64,000 nt of DNA from Pedobacter quisquiliarum (GTDB lineage: Bacteria; Bacteroidota; Bacteroidia; Sphingobacteriales; Sphingobacteriaceae): positions 62,001 to 126,000 of the forward strand of contig NZ_BMIL01000008.1 in the NCBI RefSeq assembly GCF_014642175.1, given 5' to 3'. Of this stretch, positions 49,282 to 57,241 are shown in pieces (positions within the stretch are counted from its first letter, which is position 1; each line of letters begins with the position of its first letter). The position numbers were made by a program, and so were the translations under genes. A model generated the notes under the pieces. The model had not been told where the DNA came from. It saw only the letters and a list, made by a program, of their open reading frames with translations, and did no database searches.

Positions 49282-51732
49282 ATGAAAATAAAAGTGCTGC
49301 CTTTCTACCTATTTGTTCTTTTCCCATTCTGTCTAAACGCGCAGTCTCAGCGGTCCTATAATGCTGCAGAGATAAAACAGGGGCTGGAAGCTTTAAGTGT
49401 TACCGGCAGGGTGTTGTATATCGCAGCGCACCCGGATGATGAAAATACAAGGCTTTTAGCCTATTTGTCCAAAGGCAAGAAGTATAAAACGGCATACCTT
49501 TCTTTAACCAGGGGAGATGGGGGACAGAACCTTATTGGTACTGAGCAGGCTGATCAGCTTGGCTTGCTTAGAACGCAGGAGCTCCTTGCTGCACGGCAAA
49601 TTGACGGTGCGGAACAATTTTTTACCCGTGCCAATGATTTCGGGTTTTCTAAGACGGCAGAAGAAGCACTGCGCTTTTGGGATGAAAAGAAAATTCTGAG
49701 CGATGTGGTCTGGGTAATCCGCAAGTTTCAGCCGGATGTAATCATTACCCGCTTTCCCGGCGACGAACGTGCTGGCCACGGAGCGCATGCGGCATCTGCA
49801 ATCCTTGCTGAAAAGGCCTTCAGCGCCGCTGCCGACCCGCGGCAATTTCCGGAACAACTTGCTTACCTGAAGCCATGGAAGACCGGGCGTATCGTGTGGA
49901 ATACGTTCAACTTTGGGGGAACCAACACGATTACAGCCGATCAACTTTCGATGGACGTTGGTCAGTACAATGCCTTGCTTGGGCAAAGCTATGGTGAGAT
50001 TGCAGCAGACAGCCGGTCAAGGCACAGAAGTCAGGGTTTCGGCTCAGCAAAGCAGCGTGGTTCCGCAATGGAATCTTTCCAACATCGTGCCGGTGTACCT
50101 GCAAAGAAGGACTTGTTTGAGGATGTTGATGCCAGCTTGAACAAATACCCTGGGCTTAAAGATGTACAATTCCTCATCAACGATATTAATAAACGGTACC
50201 GTGTAGAAGCCCCTTACGAATCTATAGCGCAATTGCTTCAGCTAAAGACGGCGACCGCTAAACTGCCGTTTGATCACGTAAAACTGGATGAGCTGATTTT
50301 AGCTTGTGCCGGTATCTGGATAGAAGCGGTGAGTGCACATCCGGCATACGGCGTAAATGATTTGATGACCTATGAGTTGCAAGCAATATCGCGCCTGCCA
50401 AGCGGATCGCCGCTGAAAGTAGAGCTGCTGGTTGATCGCGAGGATCCAATAGAACTCAAGCCCGGCAATTTAATCCGCTTGAACCGGGCCTTGCCAGACA
50501 GTGCCCGAAAACTTACACAGCCCTATTGGCTTGCCAATCCACATGGTATAGGTGCATATGTGTTTACAGGTATCGAAAACTTAGGTGCACCTGAGAATAA
50601 AGCACCTTCAGCCGGGGATGTAGCCATTAAAATTAATGGAACCCGCATCGCTGTGGATCGCTCCATCATATACAAATATGCAAATCCGGCGGTCGGAGAG
50701 ATTTACCAGCCTTTAGTTATCGCCCCGCCGATTACCGCAACGCTTCAGGAAAAAGCTTATGTATTCAACAACCAGACTCCAAGGAAAATATCAGTTTCGA
50801 TCCGGAGCTTCATCAAGAATGCTAAAGGAAAACTTGAAATTAAAGTACCAAAAGGATGGAACGTTGCTCCTTCCAGTATAGATCTTAATTTAGCTGAGAA
50901 AGGCACGGAGGAAATTTTAGACTTCACCGTAACACCGAATGAAAAAGCTACTTCCGGGAAATTGGAGTTGCAGATCGTAACTGCAGGGGAGACATATAAC
51001 AAGGGGTTCCAGCAGATTGCATATGAACACATACCTGTGCAAACACTGTTCCCGCAGGCAGAAGCAAGGCTGGAGCAGCTGGATCTTAAATTCGCCGGAA
51101 AACAGATTGGCTATGTTGCAGGTGCAGGGGATCTCATTCCGCAATCACTTAAACAGGTCGGGTATGAAGTTACCATGTTGGATGCAAATCTGCTGAATGG
51201 AGATCTATCCAGATTTGATGCAATTGTAACTGGGGTGAGGTTGTACAACATCAACGAGGATGCAGCAGCAATGCAGGCCAAGTTGATGGCTTACGTTAAG
51301 AACGGCGGCACGCTGGTTCAGCAGTACAACGTGAATAATCCATTAAAGATCAGTCAAATTGGTCCGTATCCATTTACAATAACACGCGACCGGGTTACAG
51401 AAGAAGATGCGGACGTATCGTTCTTAAAACCTGATCATGCGTTGTTAAACTACCCCAATAAGATTACCCAGAAGGACTTCGAAGGCTGGGTTCAAGAGCG
51501 CGGTATTTACTTCGCCAGTAATCTGGATGAAAAGTATACGCCAATTCTACGTATGGGCGACAAAGGTGAGCAGCCTTCCAACGGTTCGTTAATCATCGCA
51601 GAGTATGGAAAAGGTAAATACATCTATACCGGCCTGGTATTTTACAGAGAGCTTCCTGCGGGGGTGCCAGGGGCGTATCGCTTGTTTGTAAACTTGCTCT
51701 CCGCAGGCGCAAAAAGCACGGACAAAAAATAG
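49282..51732 (+). CDS. Exported PIG-L family deacetylase with a large C-terminal part
   Basis: The 816-residue protein has a signal peptide (cleaved near LNAQS). The N-terminal PIG-L/LmbE zinc deacetylase domain has AHPDDE (H50-E54) as metal and catalytic residues, LTRGDGGQNLIG, and HGAH (166-169) supplying the third ligand. Residues about 250-580 contain beta-sandwich segments, and the C-terminal 200 residues (YVAGAGDLIPQSLKQVGYEV to YTGLVFYRELPAGVPGAYRL) resemble a ThuA/class I glutamine amidotransferase-like fold without a nucleophile I can point to. By family it removes acetyl from N-acetyl sugars. First gene of a three-gene chain with the small membrane peptide and the symporter. Confidence 0.88.
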   Translation: MKIKVLPFYLFVLFPFCLNAQSQRSYNAAEIKQGLEALSVTGRVLYIAAHPDDENTRLLAYLSKGKKYKTAYLSLTRGDGGQNLIGTEQADQLGLLRTQELLAARQIDGAEQFFTRANDFGFSKTAEEALRFWDEKKILSDVVWVIRKFQPDVIITRFPGDERAGHGAHAASAILAEKAFSAAADPRQFPEQLAYLKPWKTGRIVWNTFNFGGTNTITADQLSMDVGQYNALLGQSYGEIAADSRSRHRSQGFGSAKQRGSAMESFQHRAGVPAKKDLFEDVDASLNKYPGLKDVQFLINDINKRYRVEAPYESIAQLLQLKTATAKLPFDHVKLDELILACAGIWIEAVSAHPAYGVNDLMTYELQAISRLPSGSPLKVELLVDREDPIELKPGNLIRLNRALPDSARKLTQPYWLANPHGIGAYVFTGIENLGAPENKAPSAGDVAIKINGTRIAVDRSIIYKYANPAVGEIYQPLVIAPPITATLQEKAYVFNNQTPRKISVSIRSFIKNAKGKLEIKVPKGWNVAPSSIDLNLAEKGTEEILDFTVTPNEKATSGKLELQIVTAGETYNKGFQQIAYEHIPVQTLFPQAEARLEQLDLKFAGKQIGYVAGAGDLIPQSLKQVGYEVTMLDANLLNGDLSRFDAIVTGVRLYNINEDAAAMQAKLMAYVKNGGTLVQQYNVNNPLKISQIGPYPFTITRDRVTEEDADVSFLKPDHALLNYPNKITQKDFEGWVQERGIYFASNLDEKYTPILRMGDKGEQPSNGSLIIAEYGKGKYIYTGLVFYRELPAGVPGAYRLFVNLLSAGAKSTDKK

Positions 51733-51783
51733 TCTTGCCCCGAAACAGGAGAATAATATAAAGTAGGAGGAGTACATAGTAAG

Positions 51784-51930
51784 ATGAGCAAATCAGATAT
51801 GATTGAAAAGGATAACAAGCAGGAACTACCTCCCTTTGTTAAAACATGGAAGCAATTTTACGTGCTGCTCATCATCTGGTTATTGTTGTTGATCCTTAGT
51901 TTTTACCTTTTTACCATCTACTTCCAATGA
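51784..51930 (+). CDS. Small single-pass membrane protein, 48 residues, symporter partner candidate
   Basis: An SD-like TAGGAGGAG stands about 12 bases before the ATG at 51784. The frame encodes 48 residues: a polar head (MSKSDMIEKDNKQELPPFVK), then TWKQFYVLLIIWLLLLILSF and a YLFTIYFQ end. The last codon pair overlaps the start of the symporter gene (ATGA). By position and single-helix topology it may be a small subunit of the transporter, as known for some sodium/solute symporters (YhdT/DUF4212-type subunits); it is not clearly one of those families. Inference, moderate. Confidence 0.7.
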   Translation: MSKSDMIEKDNKQELPPFVKTWKQFYVLLIIWLLLLILSFYLFTIYFQ

Positions 51931-53624
51931 GCGTACTAGACTGGTGTGTATTGTTTGGTACGTTACTGGCCATTGTTTCTTATGGCGTTTACAAAAGCCG
52001 CGGTGCAAAGAACATAGACGGCTATCTGTTGGGGAACCAGTCACTGCCCTGGTATAGTGTGTGCCTCTCTGTTATGGCTACACAAGCAAGCGCGATCACT
52101 TTCCTTTCGGCACCAGGACTAGCGTATTCATCGGGCATGAGCTTCGTGCAGTTCTATTTCGGGCTTCCGCTAGCCATGATCGTACTCTGCATCACCTTTG
52201 TGCCCATCTTTCATAGACTTAAGGTTTACACGGCGTACGAATACCTGGAACAGCGTTTCGACCTAAATACCAGGGTGCTTACCGCCATCTTGTTCTTAAT
52301 ACAGCGGGGACTTTCAACTGGTATTACCATTTATGCGCCTGCTATTATTCTTTCTACAATTCTGGATATCAATACCGTGTATACAACTTTGTTCATCGGG
52401 ATCATCGTAGTTTGCTATACCGTATATGGCGGTACCAAGGCGGTTTCTTACACCCAAATGCTGCAGATGAGCATTATCTTTTTGGGACTGTTTGCGGCGG
52501 GTTATGTTGTCGTTTCCTTGCTCCCGGGGGACATCGGCTTTGTTAAAGCGATCAGCATTGCGGGCAAGATGGGACGGGCAAGTGCCATTGATTTCAAGTT
52601 TGACTGGAACAACCAGTACACCGTGTGGAGCGGATTAATTGGTGGCTTTTTCTTACAGCTGTCTTACTTCGGAACGGATCAGAGTCAAGTGGGGCGATAC
52701 CTAACCGGTTCATCGATCAGTCAGAGTCGCCTTGGTTTGCTGATGAATGGACTGGTGAAAATTCCAATGCAGTTTCTGATCCTGCTGATTGGGGTATTGG
52801 TGTTTACATTTTATCAGTATACCAAACCGCCAATTTTCTTCAATAGCTTCGAACTGAATAAACTTGAAGCAAGTAACTATAAACCACAGCTCGAGGCTAT
52901 TTACGAGCGCTATGATGCAGCCTTTGCTGCAAAGCAGGAACAACTAAACCAACTTAATCGCGCACTCGACGCTGGGGATGAAGCTTCAATTAACGCGCAG
53001 CGGAAACAGCTGCAGCTTGCCGATCTTGAAACCCGTTCGCTTAAAAAGGAAGCAACAGACCTAATGTTGAAAAACGATCGCAATGCCGACGTGAACGACA
53101 ATAATTACATCTTCTTAAGTTTTGTTACCCGATACCTGCCGCAAGGATTAATTGGTTTACTGATCGCCATCATCTTTTTAGCGTCTATGGGCTCTACCGC
53201 AAGCGCGCTGAACTCGCTAGCCTCCACCAGTGTAATTGATGTTTATAAACGTCTGATTAAGAAGGATGGTTCCGACAGCCAGTATCTTTCTGCTTCTCGC
53301 TGGGCGACCATCTTTTGGGGCGTGATCTGTATCGCGATGGCGCTCTATGCGAGCAAGATCGGGAATTTGATTGAGGCAGTTAACATCCTCGGCTCATATG
53401 TCTATGGAACCGTCCTCGGGATCTTTCTTGTGGCTTTCTATGTTAAACGGGTAGGTGGCAAGTCAGTTTTCTTCGGTGCATTGATAGCCGAATTGCTGGT
53501 TTGTATCACCGGATACTTTGAAGTCATCGCTTATTTATGGCTTAATGTACTTGGCTGTTTCCTGGTGATTCTATTCTCGCTACTGGTTGAAATGCTAAGG
53601 CCCAAGCCGGTCATCAAACCATAG
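51927..53624 (+). CDS. Sodium:solute symporter (SSS family)
   Basis: The 565-residue inner-membrane symporter has the LeuT-like SSS core. It shows SYGVYKSRGAKNIDGYLLGNQSLPWYSVCLSVMATQASAITFLSAPGLAYSSG, the region with the sodium-site residues, and later LPQGLIGLLIAIIFLASMGSTASALNSLAS, the SSS signature. An 85-residue soluble segment (about 305-390), strongly charged and coiled-coil-like (YERYDAAFAAKQEQLNQLNRAL), is inserted before that signature. By analogy with PutP it should be periplasmic. The substrate is unknown; the deacetylase in the operon suggests a sugar or amino sugar (inference). Confidence 0.92.
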   Translation: MSVLDWCVLFGTLLAIVSYGVYKSRGAKNIDGYLLGNQSLPWYSVCLSVMATQASAITFLSAPGLAYSSGMSFVQFYFGLPLAMIVLCITFVPIFHRLKVYTAYEYLEQRFDLNTRVLTAILFLIQRGLSTGITIYAPAIILSTILDINTVYTTLFIGIIVVCYTVYGGTKAVSYTQMLQMSIIFLGLFAAGYVVVSLLPGDIGFVKAISIAGKMGRASAIDFKFDWNNQYTVWSGLIGGFFLQLSYFGTDQSQVGRYLTGSSISQSRLGLLMNGLVKIPMQFLILLIGVLVFTFYQYTKPPIFFNSFELNKLEASNYKPQLEAIYERYDAAFAAKQEQLNQLNRALDAGDEASINAQRKQLQLADLETRSLKKEATDLMLKNDRNADVNDNNYIFLSFVTRYLPQGLIGLLIAIIFLASMGSTASALNSLASTSVIDVYKRLIKKDGSDSQYLSASRWATIFWGVICIAMALYASKIGNLIEAVNILGSYVYGTVLGIFLVAFYVKRVGGKSVFFGALIAELLVCITGYFEVIAYLWLNVLGCFLVILFSLLVEMLRPKPVIKP

Positions 53625-53743
53625 CGTGTTCCCGATGTAAATCCATCAACTTCCTTGTCACCGGCTTTATGGCTTAGTTCTTGCATATATTTCACATATC
53701 TTCCGCTTTATTTACATTAATAACTTAAAAACATCGTAGAATA

Positions 53744-54535
53744 ATGGATTTTCTGCACACCATTTTGGGCGACGACATTCAGGCGGGCTTACTTATCATT
53801 CTAAATCTTATTATTATTGAAAGTCTGCTCTCTGTTGACAACGCGGCAGTATTGGCAACAATGGTGATGGACCTTCCCAAAGATCAACGGGAAAAAGCCT
53901 TGCGGTATGGCATTATCGGTGCTTACATCTTCCGCGGTATCTGTCTGGTCTTAGCTGCCTGGCTGGTAACCATCTGGTGGCTCAAGCCAATCGGTGGCTT
54001 TTATCTGCTCTACCTTGCAATCTCTTATTTGCTGAAACGGATGAAAAAGCAGGAGGAACACCATCTTGAAGCCATCGATAAAAAACGGAATTGGTTCTAC
54101 AGGTCTACAGTTGGACTGGTAGGAAACTTCTGGGCGACCGTAGCACTCGTAGAACTTATGGACCTGGCTTTTTCTATTGATAACGTTTTTGCAGCAGTCG
54201 CATTTACAGATAACATCTACCTTATTTATATCGGCGTATTTATCGGAATCCTCGCCATGCGCTTCGTTGCACAAGGCTTTGTTAAGCTGATGGAGCGATT
54301 CTCCTTCCTGGAGTCGGCGGCATACCTGGTAATCGGCGTGCTGGGGCTTAAGCTCTCTGCATCCGTGATTACGCATTTTGCGCCAACATCGCCGATTTCA
54401 AAGTTCCTGGACAGTGAACGAGCGGACCTTGCAGTATCCATCATTACTGTTGCAATTTTCGTGATTCCAATTGTAAGCTCCTTGGCGTTTAACTTTCCAA
54501 GGCATAAGGTTGGTCCGCTGGATGAGGATCTTTAG
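53744..54535 (+). CDS. TerC family integral membrane protein
   Basis: The 263-residue protein has seven or eight membrane helices with the TerC motifs LLSVDNAAVLATMV and LMDLAFSIDNVFAAVAF, where the conserved SxDN aspartates are thought to bind metal. LAMRFVAQGFVKLMERFSFLESAAYLVIG follows the family pattern. Relatives (Alx/YceF/TerC) export Mn2+ or support tellurite resistance and protein-export-linked metal loading; the specific role is unknown here. Single gene, 48 bp upstream of the L,D-transpeptidase gene. Confidence 0.9.
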   Translation: MDFLHTILGDDIQAGLLIILNLIIIESLLSVDNAAVLATMVMDLPKDQREKALRYGIIGAYIFRGICLVLAAWLVTIWWLKPIGGFYLLYLAISYLLKRMKKQEEHHLEAIDKKRNWFYRSTVGLVGNFWATVALVELMDLAFSIDNVFAAVAFTDNIYLIYIGVFIGILAMRFVAQGFVKLMERFSFLESAAYLVIGVLGLKLSASVITHFAPTSPISKFLDSERADLAVSIITVAIFVIPIVSSLAFNFPRHKVGPLDEDL

Positions 54536-54583
54536 TAATGTATTTTCTGAATCAATAGCATTTATAACACACAAACATCACTT

Positions 54584-56125
54584 ATGAATAAACTGAATCT
54601 TAATTTTAAAAGTACTGCCGCGGTATGCCTGGTGTTACTGTTTACATCGCTCGGCATACAATCTTGTAAAAAGACGCGATCTGACATCTCAAAAGCCCTT
54701 TATGGGGAAACGAAAAACAAAGCCTTTAAGGATTTGCAAAGTGACACCTTTGCTGTAGTGCTTAAAAAAACACTGGAAACGAAGCGTTCAACACTGAACA
54801 ATCCAAAATTGATCACGGCCTTCTATGAAGCCAATGATTATGAACCAGTTTTAGTGCTTAAACACCTCCCAGAGGGCAAACTAAAGGTAATTAACGAGTA
54901 CTTTAACAACGTAAAGTCTCATGGCCTGGAGCCGGAAATGTTCAAAGCTTCTGCTTTGAACAACCTCATCACCAAGTTTTATGATAAAAAAGGCATAAAG
55001 TCTAAGGAAGAAGCTTACCAAAGTTTGGCCGACCTGGAGATCATGGCTGCAAATGCGCTGATCAACTACAGCAATGCCATGCAGTTTGGTGTAATCAGCC
55101 CTAGAAAAATCTATGCACGTTATTATACCGAAACGAAACGTCCGGATAGTGTATCTATGCAGCGCATCTTTTCCGTGACGGATCTTAAAGGTTATCTGGA
55201 CAGTATTCAGCCGAAAGACCCACAGTATTTAGCACTGCAAAAGGCATTAAGCACTGGATTTAAAGATCCTAAGATGTCAGTTGAAGAAACACAACGCGTC
55301 TTAGCTGTAAATCTGGAACGTTTAAGATGGAAAAACAAACCTACAGAAGACAAGTATGTATTGGTGAACATTGCAGATTACAATCTTGATGTAATTGAAA
55401 AAGGTAAATCTGTGCTCAACATGAAGGTTGTTGTTGGTGAAGGTAGAAATAAGACCTTTACAGATAATCTGGTTGAATACGATGAGCATGACTTGAAAAA
55501 GGATAGACCATTTACAAGAGAAACACCTCAGCTAAATAGCATGATTCACAGTGTGCAGGTAAATCCTGTGTGGAATATACCGCAGAGTATCGCAACAAAC
55601 GAAATCACGAAGAGTGCCGCGGCAGATCCATACTACCTTTCAAACAACAACATCGATGTTTATAAGAACGGAAAGATCATTGAAGACACGGAAACGATCG
55701 ACTGGTCTGCACCGGATGCCGGTAAAGTTTATGCCTTCAAGCAACGTCCGGGTGAAGACAACGCATTAGGAAAGATTAAATTCCTGTTTAAAAATCAAAG
55801 TAGCGTGTATTTACACGATACCCCTGCAAAGGCTGGTTTCGCCAGGGCTGAGCGCGCATTGAGTCATGGCTGCGTACGTGTTGAGAAACCATTGGACCTT
55901 GCACATGCGCTATTTGGCGATGGTTCCAAGTTCGACCTGATCAAGAAAAATATGGAATCTAATAATCCTGAAGCGACAGACCTGGCCTTGCCGAAAAAAG
56001 TACCTGTGTATCTGACATACTTTACGGCCTGGGCCGACCCCAGTGGTGGCCTGAAGTTTAGAAAAGATGTATATGGGTTAGATATCGTTTTATATACCTA
56101 CTTGCAGAGACTTAGCGGGAAGTAA
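54584..56125 (+). CDS. Murein L,D-transpeptidase (YcbB-like), probable lipoprotein
   Basis: The 513-residue enzyme makes 3-3 crosslinks or attaches protein to peptidoglycan in the periplasm. The N terminus has a signal with GIQSC (C28), a likely lipobox. A helical scaffold domain with YDKKGIKSKEEAYQSL covers about 60-240. The YkuD catalytic domain runs from about 260 to 490 with NMKVVVGEGRNKTFT, SSVYLHDTPAKAGF and the active-site SHGCVR (H428, C430). The length fits the YcbB type. The last 36 bases overlap the convergent second transpeptidase gene. Confidence 0.92.
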   Translation: MNKLNLNFKSTAAVCLVLLFTSLGIQSCKKTRSDISKALYGETKNKAFKDLQSDTFAVVLKKTLETKRSTLNNPKLITAFYEANDYEPVLVLKHLPEGKLKVINEYFNNVKSHGLEPEMFKASALNNLITKFYDKKGIKSKEEAYQSLADLEIMAANALINYSNAMQFGVISPRKIYARYYTETKRPDSVSMQRIFSVTDLKGYLDSIQPKDPQYLALQKALSTGFKDPKMSVEETQRVLAVNLERLRWKNKPTEDKYVLVNIADYNLDVIEKGKSVLNMKVVVGEGRNKTFTDNLVEYDEHDLKKDRPFTRETPQLNSMIHSVQVNPVWNIPQSIATNEITKSAAADPYYLSNNNIDVYKNGKIIEDTETIDWSAPDAGKVYAFKQRPGEDNALGKIKFLFKNQSSVYLHDTPAKAGFARAERALSHGCVRVEKPLDLAHALFGDGSKFDLIKKNMESNNPEATDLALPKKVPVYLTYFTAWADPSGGLKFRKDVYGLDIVLYTYLQRLSGK

Positions 56126-56929
56126 ATTCTCGCTTTTTACAGGAATATCTGTGCTGTTAGAAGCAAAGGCTGCAGCTAAATGGTTGTCAAGATATTTCGA
56201 AGTATAACGCTGATCAGCACCGTTGATGAACAATACAGTTTTACCCTCAATGGTGTTGATCAGTTTATCTGATAACTCAGGTGCAACAGCAGGACAACCT
56301 AAGCTACGACCTAAGCGGCCTAAAGCATTAATGGTTCCCTGACCAACATAATCTGCTCCGTGTACAACAATGGCACGACGGCGAGCATTATCATTGTAAC
56401 CATTATCCATTCCATCTAAACGTAGGGAACGACCGTGTTTTCCGTAATAAACTTCGCCAGTGATGTAGAAACCAAGGCTACTCTGGTTTGAAGAGTTAAC
56501 GTTTGAAAAACTGGTTGCGCGATCATCACCTGTGTTCTTGCCATGGGCAACCCAGGTATTTAAAAGCAGTTGCTTTTTGTCCAGATCAATCACCCAAAGC
56601 CTTTTAGTACTACTGGTTTGACTCATATCGGCAATACTGATGATGGATTTTGCAGCAGATAATTTACCTGCATTCTTCAGGTTATAGAACCCGGTAACGG
56701 CTTTTTCGAATACAAGCTGACTTAATCCCGTTGCACCAAGGTTGGCTGCAAGGTATAGATCGTCCAGGTGTTTGTTATATAAAGAATCTGCGGAAATTGC
56801 TACAGGGACTTTACTCACTTCAACCGACCGATGCTTAACCTGAGTTCCAGTACTTGGAATCCATCCGGTCATCATCACTGATAAAGTTACTAGTAAAGAT
56901 CCTGCGCCTGCTAAAATGTACTTTCTCAT
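56090..56929 (-). CDS. Murein L,D-transpeptidase catalytic-domain protein (YkuD_2 type)
   Basis: The 279-residue protein has a membrane anchor or signal (YILAGAGSLLVTLSVMMTGW), a helical linker and the short YkuD_2 catalytic domain. In it, WVIDLDKKQLLLNTWVAHGKNTG opens, SSLGFYITGEVYYGKHGRSLRL follows, IVVHGADYVG holds the histidine, and SLGCPAV holds the catalytic C212. This is a different subtype from the convergent gene, which overlaps its 3' end by 36 bp. A periplasmic peptidoglycan-modifying role is expected by family. Confidence 0.9.
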   Translation of the reverse strand: MRKYILAGAGSLLVTLSVMMTGWIPSTGTQVKHRSVEVSKVPVAISADSLYNKHLDDLYLAANLGATGLSQLVFEKAVTGFYNLKNAGKLSAAKSIISIADMSQTSSTKRLWVIDLDKKQLLLNTWVAHGKNTGDDRATSFSNVNSSNQSSLGFYITGEVYYGKHGRSLRLDGMDNGYNDNARRRAIVVHGADYVGQGTINALGRLGRSLGCPAVAPELSDKLINTIEGKTVLFINGADQRYTSKYLDNHLAAAFASNSTDIPVKSENLLPAKSLQVGI

Positions 56930-57241
56930 AGGTTTAAATTTGGTTGGCTATGCGTTGGTAGACGTTTGTTGAGGTAAGGTTCTGTTCAATAAGCAGAGTG
57001 TTTATGTTGAAAGAGCAATGAGGTTTGCCGTTTTGATATATCAAAGATAAGCAATCTATCATGTTTATTACAAACGATTAATTGCTTTTACCTTCATGTG
57101 ACTTTCTTAGAATCATTCTAAACAATGTAGATGATCCCCCCGTCAAGTATAAAAACCATTACAAACGTACTTAAATGGCTTCTGCCATTGGCGCTTAGGT
57201 TTAGCTTTCTATTTTTGCAGCAAATTTAACTAAGATCCTGA
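56930..57241. other. Divergent intergenic region, transpeptidase / TonB receptor
   Basis: About 310 bases. The right part holds a full promoter for the receptor (57188-57217). The left part must hold the transpeptidase promoter, but no clean TAnnTTTG was seen on the minus strand. A run of C near 57137-57142 and no reading frame or RNA are otherwise notable. Confidence 0.4.
57188..57217 (+). promoter_or_regulatory. Full Bacteroidota promoter of the TonB-dependent receptor
   Basis: TTG (57188-57190), exactly 19 bases, then TATTTTTG (57210-57217), matching the TTG-N19-TAnnTTTG consensus. It predicts a leader of about 18 bases. Confidence 0.75.
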
